A stretch of DNA of 64,000 bases, taken from assembly GCA_944321165.1 (NCBI GenBank), contig CALUKE010000005.1, forward strand, positions 62,001-126,000, in the 5' to 3' direction. The translations under genes and the position numbers were made by a program. This document shows positions 17,655 to 26,684 of the stretch, piece after piece. How positions within the stretch are numbered: position 1 is the stretch's first letter; every line of letters starts with the position of its first letter. The notes under the pieces were generated by a model. That model was not told the DNA's origin and made no database searches. It was given only the letters and a program-made list of their open reading frames with translations. This DNA comes from an uncultured Odoribacter sp. GTDB taxonomy: Bacteria; Bacteroidota; Bacteroidia; Bacteroidales; Marinifilaceae.

Positions 17655-18800
17655 ATGGAAATTGAGAGAGTTTTTGTAATTTTGTACCGACGCTGTTTGG
17701 GGATGATGATGAAAAGAAATGTTTTTTCCTGGGGAATTCCTTTGATCTTGATCGGGACGGTGGGTTTGTGCCGTTGGCAGTCTGCCTGGGCAGAAGCCTA
17801 TGCACGGCATGTGTATCCGTATGTTTCTTCGGTTTTGTCTGCTTTTTCTTCTCTTTTTCCTTTTTCTGTCGGGGATTGTTTTATTGTGGGGGCCTGTGCT
17901 TGGCTGATCGGCTATCCCTTTTATGCCTGGTGGAAGAAAAAGGGTTGGAGAAAAACGATTGGGGTGATGATTCGCTTTCTGATGTGGACCTATGTCTGGT
18001 TTTACGGGGCCTGGGGCTTGAATTATTTTCGCGATTCCTTCTATGAGCGGACCGGGGTGGCGGAAGTTGAATATGATGCGGGGAAGTTTCAGAGATTTCT
18101 GACGGATTATATCGATCGCTTGAATGAGAGTTATGTTTTGGCCGGGGATCGGGGGGGCGATTGGTATCTGGAGCCCTGGCGGACTTCCGACTGTCTGAAA
18201 GCAATGCCTGTCGAGACTGGAATACAGGAGCGCTACAGGAAGATCGCCGCTTCGTTCGGGTTGGTGTCTTCCGGGAAGTTTTTGAAAGCCAAGCCGATGT
18301 TGTGGAGCGGGGGGATGTCGCGTTTGGGGGTATCCGGGTATATGGGGCCTTTTTTCTCCGAGTTTAACCTGAATCAGGAGGTGTTGAATGTAGAGTATCC
18401 GTTTACGTATGCGCATGAACTGGCTCATCGTTTGGGGATTGCGGGTGAAGCCGAGGCCAATCTGTATGCCTATCTGGTTACCGTTTCGGCGGATGAGCCC
18501 GCTGTCCGGTTCAGCGGTTGCTTTTCCATGCTGGGATATGCGATGAGCAATGCCCGGCGCTTGCTGTCCGGGGAGGAATATCGGCAGCTGCTTGCCCGGA
18601 TTCGGCCGGAGATCGTCGAACTGTACAATCAGGAACGGCAATATTGGCGTGAAAAATACAGTCCGGGAGCCGGAGAGGTGCAAAATAAGGTTTACAATGC
18701 CTATTTGAAGGGAAATCGGATCAGCAGCGGGACTAAAAATTATTCGGAAGTGGTGGGCTTGTGGATGGCGTTGGAACAATCCGGTTACAGGATCGACTGA
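17655..18800 (+). CDS. DUF3810 membrane protein with metalloprotease-like HELAH motif
   Basis: A 381-residue membrane protein. Three hydrophobic segments occur in the first 130 residues, the rest is soluble and contains EYPFTYAHELAHRLG, an HExxH zinc-binding signature, with AGEAEANLYAYL just after, where a third ligand Glu is plausible. This matches DUF3810, a Bacteroidota family of putative membrane metallopeptidases; no substrate is known. The start may instead be one of the ATGs at about 17703 (MMMKRN). The 3' end overlaps the convergent pabC gene by 16 bases. Confidence 0.8.
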   Translation: MEIERVFVILYRRCLGMMMKRNVFSWGIPLILIGTVGLCRWQSAWAEAYARHVYPYVSSVLSAFSSLFPFSVGDCFIVGACAWLIGYPFYAWWKKKGWRKTIGVMIRFLMWTYVWFYGAWGLNYFRDSFYERTGVAEVEYDAGKFQRFLTDYIDRLNESYVLAGDRGGDWYLEPWRTSDCLKAMPVETGIQERYRKIAASFGLVSSGKFLKAKPMLWSGGMSRLGVSGYMGPFFSEFNLNQEVLNVEYPFTYAHELAHRLGIAGEAEANLYAYLVTVSADEPAVRFSGCFSMLGYAMSNARRLLSGEEYRQLLARIRPEIVELYNQERQYWREKYSPGAGEVQNKVYNAYLKGNRISSGTKNYSEVVGLWMALEQSGYRID

Positions 18801-19387
18801 ATCTCCACTTGGATTTCATCTTCCAAATCCAACAGGGCGTTGATGAGCCGGAGATGTTGAAAATGAGGGAGATCCTGTATCCGAATCTCTGTTTCTCCGA
18901 TGATTCCCTCTCGTAAAAGGTATTGACGTTTGGTGCCGTTCAGCAGGCAGGTGGAGGGGGTCAGGTAGCGATGTCCGTCGTAGAAGGCGACGTTGCTGTA
19001 GCTGGTATCGGTGATCCGGCCGTTTTGGCAGATAAGAATATCGTCGCAATCGCCCTTTTGTTGCAACAGCTCCTGAATACCGCTGCGGTCGGCATATTTG
19101 AAACGGTAGTCCAGCTGAGTGCCGTCGACCAGTTTCAGGCGGTGGATCGTCCGGGGACGATAGGGCTCAATTTCGATTTTCCGGATGATACGGTCATACG
19201 TAATGCGGCATTTCTGCACCCCTGGTTGTTGTGCTTTGGAAAGGCGGATTGTCGGTGGAGAAAATGAGTCGCGACAGTCGCCGAAAATGGCCTGCCGGGT
19301 TTGATGCATGCGTTGCCAGTGCCATTCCGGGCGGATAAAACGGCCGTTGACGATTTTCAGGCTTTCGATGAAAAGAGGTGATTCCAT
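18785..19387 (-). CDS. pabC: Aminotransferase class IV, probable 4-amino-4-deoxychorismate lyase
   Basis: PLP-dependent fold-type IV enzyme, about 200 residues, likely converting 4-amino-4-deoxychorismate to p-aminobenzoate and pyruvate for folate synthesis. Signatures: FIESLKIVNGRFIRPEWHWQRM at the N-terminus, the presumed PLP Lys in YRFKYADRSG, and the DILICQNGRITDTSYSN segment typical of class IV aminotransferases. The ATG at 19385-19387 fits these motifs; upstream codons to 19453 run into pabB. The gene starts 10 bases after the pabB stop, and pabA lies divergently next to pabB, so all three p-aminobenzoate genes are together. A short branched-chain-type aminotransferase is the alternative. 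Confidence 0.85.
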   Translation of the reverse strand: MESPLFIESLKIVNGRFIRPEWHWQRMHQTRQAIFGDCRDSFSPPTIRLSKAQQPGVQKCRITYDRIIRKIEIEPYRPRTIHRLKLVDGTQLDYRFKYADRSGIQELLQQKGDCDDILICQNGRITDTSYSNVAFYDGHRYLTPSTCLLNGTKRQYLLREGIIGETEIRIQDLPHFQHLRLINALLDLEDEIQVEIQSIL

Positions 19388-19397
19388 GTGAAATGAA

Positions 19398-20369
19398 TTA
19401 ATTGTGAATGGGCAGATAGATCTTTTCGAGTATTTCCCGGTACTCGTCTTCAACGGAACTGTGGACGGTTATGCCGCCTCCGCTGCGGAAATAGTATCGA
19501 TCGCTTTCTTTTTCGATGTAACGGATCATGACGGCACTGTCGAACTCTTGTCCGTCGTAGTAGCCGAATATGCCGGTATAATATCCCCGGGGAATTTTTT
19601 CTGCTTGTCGGATCAGGTGTACGGTGGCCGGTTTGGGGGCTCCGGAAATGGAACCTGCGGGGAGCAGTTTAAACAGGAGATTGCCTAAATCGGCCGCCCA
19701 GCCGTCGGGTAGCAGACCGCTGATTTCGGAACTGGTCTGCAATATTTCGCCGTGCAGGGTCGGGATTTTCTCCACATACCGGAACCGTTTTACCCGAACG
19801 CGGGTGGCTACCATGTTCAGATCGTTTCGGATCAGGTCGACGATGGTATGGTGTTCGCATTCTTCCTTGTAGTTGCTCAACAATTGCCGTTCTGCCTCCG
19901 GCAGGGTGGCATCGATGGTGCCTTTCATCGGAAAGGAGGAAATTTCGTTGTGTCGGATGCGGACAAAAGTCTCCGGAGAAAAGCAGACAAAATGCTCCGG
20001 ATACAGCAATTTGTAATGGGCCTGGCTGAGGAGAAAAATTTGTTCCAGACTCAGGTTGCTTTCGATGGCAGTCTTTTCCGTCAGGTTCAGTAAAAAACTG
20101 TCGCCCCGCATGAGGCCTTGATGTACCTGTCCGAATTTATTCCGGTAAGCCTCGAAGTCGTTTGGATGGACGGTTAGCCGGGGAGCTGTTGCCGGGGGTA
20201 TTTCGGAAGGAGCGTTGCCGACAGGGCCGATCCTGAAATATATAGTCTTTGCGTGGAGTGGGTCTTCCACGAAAAAACCGTTTTCCATTTCGAAATCGAT
20301 GGCGCATAGAAAAGGGATTCCCGCTTTTCCGCATCGATTCATCTCTTTTCGTACTGTTTCTGCTTTCAT
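19398..20369 (-). CDS. pabB: Aminodeoxychorismate synthase component I
   Basis: Chorismate-binding enzyme of 323 residues that, with ammonia from the PabA amidotransferase, makes 4-amino-4-deoxychorismate. The catalytic-lysine motif of ADC synthases is seen as FPMKGTIDAT. Further signatures are HTIVDLIRNDLNMVA, LLPAGSISGAPKPATVHLI and YYTGIFGYYDG. It is short compared with the roughly 450-residue E. coli PabB, lacking most of the N-terminal tryptophan-binding half, a form common in Bacteroidota. It is co-directional with pabC and divergent from pabA across 53 bases. Confidence 0.92.
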   Translation of the reverse strand: MKAETVRKEMNRCGKAGIPFLCAIDFEMENGFFVEDPLHAKTIYFRIGPVGNAPSEIPPATAPRLTVHPNDFEAYRNKFGQVHQGLMRGDSFLLNLTEKTAIESNLSLEQIFLLSQAHYKLLYPEHFVCFSPETFVRIRHNEISSFPMKGTIDATLPEAERQLLSNYKEECEHHTIVDLIRNDLNMVATRVRVKRFRYVEKIPTLHGEILQTSSEISGLLPDGWAADLGNLLFKLLPAGSISGAPKPATVHLIRQAEKIPRGYYTGIFGYYDGQEFDSAVMIRYIEKESDRYYFRSGGGITVHSSVEDEYREILEKIYLPIHN

Positions 20370-20422
20370 ATTTTGCGGGTAAATCTGCCCGCAAATTTAA
20401 TAATCTATTTTACCTTTACCGT

Positions 20423-21010
20423 ATGAAAAAAATTCTTGTCGTCGATAATTACGATTCTTTTGTATTCAATATCGTACAATTGCTGCGGGAAAGTCCGGAA
20501 GCGGTTGATTGGGAGGTGGTCCGGAATGATGCGATCGATTTTTCCCGTCTCCGGTCATATGCGGGAATACTGATTTCACCGGGACCGGGATTGCCGGTGG
20601 AGGCGGGGGAGTTGTTGCCTTTGATCGAGTATTGTAAAAATACCCATCCGATGTTGGGGATCTGTCTGGGACATCAGGCGATCGCCGAGGTATTCGGAGC
20701 TTCCTTATCCCACTTGTCCGCTCCCTTGCACGGGCATCGGTCGGCCTTGCGGGTGGTGGATCCTCGGGACCTGCTTTTAAACGGTCTGGAGGATCCTGTG
20801 ACGGTCGGCCGTTATCATTCCTGGGTCGTGGCGCCGGAAACGATGCCGGCCGATTTGAGGGTAAGCAGCTTCGACGAACAGGAACACATCATGTCTTTTT
20901 ACCATGTTTCTCTGCCCATTCACGGAATTCAGTTTCACCCTGAATCCTGTATTTCCTCTTGCGGCCGGGAGATCATGGCGAACTGGCTGGCTTCGCTTCG
21001 GAAGCTATAA
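20423..21010 (+). CDS. pabA: Class I glutamine amidotransferase, aminodeoxychorismate synthase component II
   Basis: Supplies ammonia from glutamine to PabB. The 195-residue protein starts MKKILVVDNYDSFVFNIVQLL, has the oxyanion motif SPGPGLP, nucleophile Cys81 in LGICLGHQAIAE and the His-Glu pair in QFHPESC. An upstream open extension to 20249 overlaps pabB on the other strand and is not homologous, so the ATG at 20423 was chosen. Sequence alone cannot separate PabA from TrpG and the protein may serve both, but the adjacent pabB and pabC point to p-aminobenzoate. It ends one base before the convergent MutS-like gene. Confidence 0.9.
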   Translation: MKKILVVDNYDSFVFNIVQLLRESPEAVDWEVVRNDAIDFSRLRSYAGILISPGPGLPVEAGELLPLIEYCKNTHPMLGICLGHQAIAEVFGASLSHLSAPLHGHRSALRVVDPRDLLLNGLEDPVTVGRYHSWVVAPETMPADLRVSSFDEQEHIMSFYHVSLPIHGIQFHPESCISSCGREIMANWLASLRKL

Positions 21011-21011
21011 A

Positions 21012-22799
21012 TTAAATCAATCCCATCTGTTTCAGGAGAATGCTGGCATTCATATTGCGACTGACACCGGGATGGAGTTTGTAGTCGTAGGAAATTTCCT
21101 GTCCGGTGTGAATGATCTCGAAGCAGACATTGAAAAAGTGTTCCGGATATTCTGCGGCCAGTTCTCCCAATGCCAGATCGTGTGTGGCTACCAGACCGGA
21201 AATGGGCAAGGTCAATAATTTTTTCAGGAAAGCCAGGGAGCCGTTTAATTTGTCAACGGAATTGGTGCCTTTCAGCATTTCATCGATGATCATGAATACT
21301 CGCCTTTCTTTGGTTGCTAGGGTGACTAATTGTTGAAGACGGATTAATTCGGCGTGAAAATAGGAGGTGTCTTTCGACAGGTTGTCGGTTGTCCGCATGC
21401 TGGTGAATAGGGTCATGGGTTGAAAGGCCAGGTAACGACTGCAGACGACGTTTCCGGATTGTGCCAGTACCAGGTTGACACCGATGGTCCGGAGAAAGGT
21501 GCTTTTACCGGCCATATTGGCTCCGGTGACGATGGCTACCTGATGCAGGGATTTTATCCGAAAATCATTGGTGACGCTCCGTTCGCTTTTCAGGAGGGGA
21601 TGACCGATTTCCCGGGCCTCTATCAGTGAATCGTTGCTGATGACCGGAATCGAGTAGGACGGGTGGTTGAAGCGGTAGTTGGCCATACTGATCAGGGCGT
21701 CGGTCTTGCTGAGTACCTGGGTCCACTCCTCAATCCGTGCACCGTAGTTTCTTTTCCAGCGGTCCAGGCAGAGTAGGGTGTGAAAGTCTTTCAGATACAG
21801 ACCGTTTAAGACGAATGCCACCAGGATGTTTCCCCGTTGGTCCAGGCGGTTTTGTATTTTATATAGAGCTTTCAATGCCTGCAGTGAATGGTTGGGCGGG
21901 GCAAACAGCCGGTCGGTGATCTGTTTCAGGTAGTCGGACTGGAAGGTTTGCCGGTGGAGCAATTCTACCAGCGGTCGGTAGTGGCTGACAGTTTTCAGAA
22001 AGAGATTCAACTGCTGGTGATAGCGGTTGATTTTTTTGAGCCAGCAGGATAATATGAGGAGTTGGAGCAACGAAAGACACAGGGGCAGGGAGGCCGGAAT
22101 GGGAGTGAAAAAGGTGGCTGTCCAGGAAAGGATAACCAGACTGTTCAGGCTCCACAAGACCGGGCGAACCGTTTGCGGCTTTTTGAAAAACGGACTTCCG
22201 CTTCTCCATTTTTTCAGGATTTCAGCATCGAGGTGCTGGGTGGGATGAAGGGCTCCGCAGGCACGGAAATGCTGGCACCATTCGGGTAAAGAGGCTAATT
22301 CGGCCGTGGCCTGTTGGCGCTGCCGGATGGTTTCGGGATCCTGACAAAGGTGTAACAGCCAGTCGGCTAACTGTCGGGTACCGGAGGCTGTTACCGTACG
22401 GTTCAATTGCTGGAACAGGGAGTTCTCGCCGAACAAATCGAGGTCGTTGGCATAGGGATGGCCGGGGTCCAGAAATTCATCGCCCTGAGCCCCATCGGTG
22501 TATTTCCCGTTTAAAGCATCCGTTTCCAACTGGTTGATTCGGAGCAGTTCTTCAGTGAAACGTTGCCGGTAAAGTGTCCGGCTGTCCCAGAAAGTCAAGG
22601 CTCCGAAAAAAAGAACCGAAAGAATGCCCCAGTACAGCAGGGGCTGATCGCTTCCGTCGATGAACCGGTAAACCAGAAAAACCATTAGTCCGAAGGTGAG
22701 TAGTTTCATAAACGTTATCAGATTGCGTTTTGTTCTGATCCGTTTGGATAGAGCCAGCAGGGTGGCGCTTTGTTGTTGATAAAAACCGTGTGGGTCCAT
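21012..22799 (-). CDS. Membrane-tethered MutS-like ATPase
   Basis: A 595-residue protein with two hydrophobic segments near the N-terminus (about 28-45 and 53-70) and two more near 215-245, followed by a MutS core. The C-terminal ATPase domain has Walker A GANMAGKST near residue 425, SMRTTDNLSKDTSYFHAEL, Walker B MIIDEMLKGTNS and the helical ATHDLALGEL, all typical of MutS domain V. The mismatch-recognition and connector domains of true MutS are absent. Such proteins are widespread in Bacteroidota with unknown role. The divergent neighbour is the TRIC-family channel gene. Confidence 0.8.
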   Translation of the reverse strand: MDPHGFYQQQSATLLALSKRIRTKRNLITFMKLLTFGLMVFLVYRFIDGSDQPLLYWGILSVLFFGALTFWDSRTLYRQRFTEELLRINQLETDALNGKYTDGAQGDEFLDPGHPYANDLDLFGENSLFQQLNRTVTASGTRQLADWLLHLCQDPETIRQRQQATAELASLPEWCQHFRACGALHPTQHLDAEILKKWRSGSPFFKKPQTVRPVLWSLNSLVILSWTATFFTPIPASLPLCLSLLQLLILSCWLKKINRYHQQLNLFLKTVSHYRPLVELLHRQTFQSDYLKQITDRLFAPPNHSLQALKALYKIQNRLDQRGNILVAFVLNGLYLKDFHTLLCLDRWKRNYGARIEEWTQVLSKTDALISMANYRFNHPSYSIPVISNDSLIEAREIGHPLLKSERSVTNDFRIKSLHQVAIVTGANMAGKSTFLRTIGVNLVLAQSGNVVCSRYLAFQPMTLFTSMRTTDNLSKDTSYFHAELIRLQQLVTLATKERRVFMIIDEMLKGTNSVDKLNGSLAFLKKLLTLPISGLVATHDLALGELAAEYPEHFFNVCFEIIHTGQEISYDYKLHPGVSRNMNASILLKQMGLI

Positions 22800-22892
22800 G
22801 AGGTTGATTTTATGTCGACAAAATTAGAAGGATAAAATGGAAAAATAAATAGAAATTTATACTTTTGCGGCCCGAAAAGAAGAACACACTAT

Positions 22893-23501
22893 ATGAATTT
22901 ATTGACTATTATAGACTATATCGGTACTTTTGCCTTTGCGATCAGTGGAATCCGGCTGGCATCCGCCAAACGTTTTGACTGGTTCGGCGCTTATGTGGTG
23001 GGATTTGTGACGGCCGTGGGTGGCGGGACGATCCGGGATTTGTTGCTGGATGTCACCCCTTTCTGGATGTTGCAGTCGTCTTACCTGATCATCACGGCAC
23101 TGGCTTTGGGGTTTGTCATTGTTTTCGGAAAATACGTAATCCGACTGAACAATACCTTTTTTATTTTCGATGCGATCGGTTTGGGATTGTTTGCCGTGGT
23201 CGGCATTGAAAAGAGCATCGCTCACGATTATCCGATGTGGGTGGGACTGATTATGGGTACCTTGACCGGAGCTGCCGGGGGTGTTTTAAGAGATACCCTG
23301 ATCAATGAGGTGCCTTTGATTTTTCGAAAGGAAATTTATGCCTTGGCCTGTGTTTTCGGCGGATTGATATATTATATCTGTTTTTATGCCGGCTTGTCAC
23401 CGGCACTCACCCAGACGGTGGGGGCGGTTTCGGTGATTTTGATTCGTATCCTGGCTGTCAAATACCATGTCAGCTTACCCAATCTGAAAGGAGAAAATTA
23501 A
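22893..23501 (+). CDS. TRIC/UPF0126 family membrane protein
   Basis: A 202-residue inner-membrane protein with seven predicted helices arranged as two similar halves. The signatures are FAFAISGIRLASAKRFDWFGAYV, VTAVGGGTIRDLLL and, in the second half, LTGAAGGVLRDTLINEVPLIF. This is the YadS/YicG group, prokaryotic relatives of trimeric intracellular cation channels. Ion selectivity is not known from sequence. A TACTTTTG box (22860-22867) 25 bases upstream may be its -7 element. Confidence 0.88.
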   Translation: MNLLTIIDYIGTFAFAISGIRLASAKRFDWFGAYVVGFVTAVGGGTIRDLLLDVTPFWMLQSSYLIITALALGFVIVFGKYVIRLNNTFFIFDAIGLGLFAVVGIEKSIAHDYPMWVGLIMGTLTGAAGGVLRDTLINEVPLIFRKEIYALACVFGGLIYYICFYAGLSPALTQTVGAVSVILIRILAVKYHVSLPNLKGEN

Positions 23502-23547
23502 GTCGGAAACGGTTGTTCATAGCTGTCTTTTTGTCACTTGTTTGATT

Positions 23548-23564
23548 TTGGCATAACAATTGTG
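23548..23564 (+). promoter_or_regulatory. Possible sigma-54-like promoter upstream of htpG
   Basis: TTGGCATAACAATTGTG keeps the -24 element (TTGGCA) and TTG of the -12 element at correct spacing, but the usual TGC at -12 is TGT. It lies 47 bases before the htpG start. A sigma-54-type regulator is encoded at 53.7-54.8 kb. This is a weak match offered as a candidate only. Confidence 0.3.
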
Positions 23565-23611
23565 GATTGAGCTGCGTAAACTTGAAAATCAAAAATTAAA
23601 AAAGATATACT

Positions 23612-25663
23612 ATGACAACTGGAAAAATAGGCGTATCAACACAGAATTTATTTCCGATCATCAAAAAATTTCTTTATTCCGATCATGAAATTTTTTTACG
23701 GGAAATCGTATCGAATGCGGTAGATGCTACCCAGAAATTGAAGGTGCTGGCTTCTTCGGGAGAGTTCAAAGGCGATGCTTCCGGATTGCGGGTCAGGGTA
23801 AAAGCTGACAAAGAGGCAGGTACTTTGACGGTTTCCGATAGTGGTATCGGAATGACTCAGGAAGAGGTGGAGAAATACATCAACCAGATCGCTTTTTCCG
23901 GTGCCGAAGAATTTCTGGAAAAACACAAGGACGATGCAGCGACCATTATCGGGCATTTCGGCTTGGGTTTCTATTCGGCATTTATGGTGAGCGACAAGGT
24001 GGAGATCATTACGAAATCCTATAAGGAAGGGGCTCAGGCGGTCAAATGGACCGGAGAAGGGGATACGGAATATACCCTGGAAAATACCGAGAAGGCTGAA
24101 CGGGGAACAGATATCATCATGTATCTCAATGCCGAGGAAAAAGATTTCCTGGAAGAAAACAAGGTGCAGGAACTGTTGACGAAGTATTGTAAGTTCTTGC
24201 CGGTGGAGATTGTATTCGGGAAAAAGAAAGAGTGGAAGGATGGAAAATATGTCGATACCGACGAAGACAATGTGATCAACGATACGAATCCGTTGTGGAC
24301 GCGCAAGCCGGCTGAACTGAAAGAGGAGGATTATCAGAAATTCTACCGCGAATTGTATCCGATGGCACCGGATCCGCTGTTTCACATTCACCTGAATGTC
24401 GATTATCCGTTTAATCTGACCGGTATTCTGTATTTCCCGAAAATTGACAATAAGTTTGAAATCCAGAAAAATAAAATCCAGCTTTATTGCAATCAGGTAT
24501 ATGTATCCGATTCTGTCGAAGGCATAGTACCCGAATATCTGACCTTGCTGCACGGTGTGATCGATTCGCCGGATATTCCGCTGAACGTTTCCCGTTCTTA
24601 TCTGCAGAGCGACCGGAATGTGAAAAAGATTTCCAATCACATTACGAAGAAAGTGGCCGATAGTCTGGGAGATATCTTCAAGAACAGTCGGGAAGATTAT
24701 GAGAAGAAGTGGGATGATCTGAAGATATTTATTCAATATGGCATGCTGACCGACGAAAAGTTTGCTGAACGGGCCAACAGCATCGTTTTGTTGAAGAATA
24801 CGGATGGCAAGTATTTCACTTTGGAGGAATATGAAAATCTGGTGAAAGTCAACCAGACGGATAAGGATAAACACATCGTTTATCTGTATGCTACCGACGT
24901 GCAGGAACAGTACACCTATATTCAGGCAGCCAAGGAAAAAGGCTATGATGTGCTGTTGATGGACGGTCAGCTGGATACCCATTTCATCAATCACCTGGAA
25001 CAGAAAAATGCCGATCACAAGTTTTTGCGGGTCGATTCGGATGTGATAGACAAACTGATTCCGAAAAGCGAGACGAAGGAGAGCGATTGGACGGAAACGG
25101 AGCAGGAGGAGATGAAAGATGTCTTTCAGGCTCAGTTACCGAAGGAAGGCGGTATGTATATCGTGAACTTCGAGGCATTGGGCGAAACGGCTGAGCCGGT
25201 GGTGATCACCCGTTCGGAATTTATGCGGCGGATGAAGGAAATGGCTGCCATGAGTCCGGGCATGGGTTTCTATGGAGCCATGGACGATCAGTTTACCTTG
25301 GTAGTGAATACCGATCATAAGCTGGTAAAGGACATATTGGCTGACGAACGGAAGGAAATGGCGGCCAAACTTGAGCCGATCGATTTCGAAATCAAGGAAA
25401 ACGAAGGTAGGAAGACCGAGATCGATGAGCTGAACAAGGACAAGAAAGAGGAGGAGATTCCGCAGGTGGACAAGGACCGGAAGAAAGAATACAATGATAA
25501 GATCGATGCCTTGCGGAAACAGAAACAGGAACTGTTGCAGGAATACGGCCGGGGAAACAAGATTGTCGGTCAGTTGATCGACCTGGCTTTGTTGGCTAAC
25601 GGTCTGTTGAAAGGCGAAGCTTTGAATAAGTTTGTCAAGAGAAGCGTAGAACTGATTAAGTAA
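23612..25663 (+). CDS. htpG: Molecular chaperone HtpG (Hsp90 family)
   Basis: Cytosolic Hsp90 ATPase of 683 residues that remodels client proteins. The GHKL ATP-binding domain includes FLREIVSNAVDATQKL, VSDSGIGMT and IGHFGLGFYSAFMVSD; the middle domain carries SLNVSRSYLQ-type residues (PLNVSRSYLQSDRN) around 325, and the C-terminal dimerisation part is lysine/glutamate-rich near 590-645. The first residues (TTGKIGVSTQNLFPIIKKFLYS) match Bacteroidota HtpG. A rho-independent hairpin follows. The gene appears to be monocistronic. Confidence 0.97.
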   Translation: MTTGKIGVSTQNLFPIIKKFLYSDHEIFLREIVSNAVDATQKLKVLASSGEFKGDASGLRVRVKADKEAGTLTVSDSGIGMTQEEVEKYINQIAFSGAEEFLEKHKDDAATIIGHFGLGFYSAFMVSDKVEIITKSYKEGAQAVKWTGEGDTEYTLENTEKAERGTDIIMYLNAEEKDFLEENKVQELLTKYCKFLPVEIVFGKKKEWKDGKYVDTDEDNVINDTNPLWTRKPAELKEEDYQKFYRELYPMAPDPLFHIHLNVDYPFNLTGILYFPKIDNKFEIQKNKIQLYCNQVYVSDSVEGIVPEYLTLLHGVIDSPDIPLNVSRSYLQSDRNVKKISNHITKKVADSLGDIFKNSREDYEKKWDDLKIFIQYGMLTDEKFAERANSIVLLKNTDGKYFTLEEYENLVKVNQTDKDKHIVYLYATDVQEQYTYIQAAKEKGYDVLLMDGQLDTHFINHLEQKNADHKFLRVDSDVIDKLIPKSETKESDWTETEQEEMKDVFQAQLPKEGGMYIVNFEALGETAEPVVITRSEFMRRMKEMAAMSPGMGFYGAMDDQFTLVVNTDHKLVKDILADERKEMAAKLEPIDFEIKENEGRKTEIDELNKDKKEEEIPQVDKDRKKEYNDKIDALRKQKQELLQEYGRGNKIVGQLIDLALLANGLLKGEALNKFVKRSVELIK

Positions 25664-25681
25664 TAAAAGCGATATGATTAG

Positions 25682-25721
25682 AATAGCCGTAGAGGAGTTT
25701 TTCTTTTACGGCTATTTTTTT
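25682..25721 (+). terminator. Intrinsic terminator after htpG
   Basis: A 10-bp perfect stem (AATAGCCGTA at 25682-25691 with TACGGCTATT at 25707-25716) and a T-run, 18 bases after the htpG stop. Confidence 0.88.
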
Positions 25722-25789
25722 CAACTGTCTGAATGCAAGAAAAGAAGTTTTATATACAAATTATTGATTTTGTTTTTGGTAGAAAAAAC

Positions 25790-25797
25790 TATCTTTG
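25790..25797 (+). promoter_or_regulatory. Bacteroidota-type -7 box upstream of nfo
   Basis: TATCTTTG (TAnnTTTG) lies 39 bases before the nfo ATG. It overlaps a TTG that would extend the nfo frame upstream, so it also argues for the later ATG start. T-rich sequence lies upstream but the -33 TTTG spacing is not ideal. Confidence 0.5.
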
Positions 25798-25836
25798 CAG
25801 GTCGTTGAACGAAATTTAAATGTGGATGATTGTCAT

Positions 25837-26682
25837 ATGAAATATGTGGGGGCTCATGTCAGTATATCGGGTGGGGTGGAGAATGCTCCGCTGAATGCTC
25901 ACCGGATCGGGGCGAAAGGGTTTGCCTTGTTTACGAAGAATCAACGCCAATGGGTGGCTGCACCCTATTCGAGAGAAAATATAGAACTTTTTCAACAACG
26001 TTGTCAGGAATTGGGCTATTCGGCCGATCAGATTTTACCGCACGACAGTTATTTGATCAACTTGGGAAATCCGGAACGGGAGGCATTGGAAAAATCGCGT
26101 TCTGCTTTTCTGGACGAGATGTTGCGGTGTGAGCAGTTAGGACTGAATCGGCTCAATTTTCATCCGGGGAGTTCTTTGAAAAAAGTGAGTGACGAAGAAT
26201 GTCTGGCGACGATAGCCGAATCGATCAATTGGGCTCTCGACAAGACCCGGCATGTATGTGCCGTACTTGAAAATACGGCCGGACAGGGTTCCAATTTGGG
26301 GTATACTTTTGAACAACTGGCATATATCATCGACCGGGTGGAAGACAAAGAGCGGGTGGGTGTTTGCATTGATACCTGTCATGCTTTTGCGGCCGGTTAT
26401 GATTTGAAGACCGAGAACGGTTTTCGGGAGACTTTCGAGCATTTTGATGAGGTCATTGGATGGAAGTATCTGAAAGGTATGCATCTCAACGATACCAAGA
26501 AGGGGCAGGGATCTCGGGTGGATCGGCATGAAGTGTTGGGAAAAGGCGAGTTGGGGGTGGATCCCTTTCGCTGGATTATGCAGGATCCGCATTTTGACGC
26601 TATTCCGCTGGTGCTGGAAACCCCGGATGAGGAAAACTGGGCGGCGGAAATTCAATTGCTTTATCGTTTACAGGAGAGCTGA
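25837..26682 (+). CDS. nfo: Endonuclease IV (AP endonuclease)
   Basis: Zinc-dependent TIM-barrel enzyme that cuts DNA 5' to abasic sites in base-excision repair. The 281-residue protein begins [18 protein letters not shown]. The metal ligands of E. coli Nfo have clear counterparts: LNFHPGS (His), [13 protein letters not shown] (Glu), [13 protein letters not shown] (Asp and His), MHLND (His), SRVDRHE (Asp and His) and LVLETPDEE (Glu). The phosphoesterase gene starts 2 bases after its stop, so the two are probably co-transcribed. Confidence 0.96.
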   Translation: MKYVGAHVSISGGVENAPLNAHRIGAKGFALFTKNQRQWVAAPYSRENIELFQQRCQELGYSADQILPHDSYLINLGNPEREALEKSRSAFLDEMLRCEQLGLNRLNFHPGSSLKKVSDEECLATIAESINWALDKTRHVCAVLENTAGQGSNLGYTFEQLAYIIDRVEDKERVGVCIDTCHAFAAGYDLKTENGFRETFEHFDEVIGWKYLKGMHLNDTKKGQGSRVDRHEVLGKGELGVDPFRWIMQDPHFDAIPLVLETPDEENWAAEIQLLYRLQES

Positions 26683-26684
26683 AA

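Noticed and set aside
17565..18779. About 400-codon minus-strand frame opposite the DUF3810 gene
   Set aside because: It is Pro/His/Arg-rich with no domain and opposes a plausible membrane protein frame; it is a coding shadow.
23696..25018. 440-codon frame antisense to htpG
   Set aside because: htpG is unmistakable on the other strand, and the antisense product has no recognisable motif.
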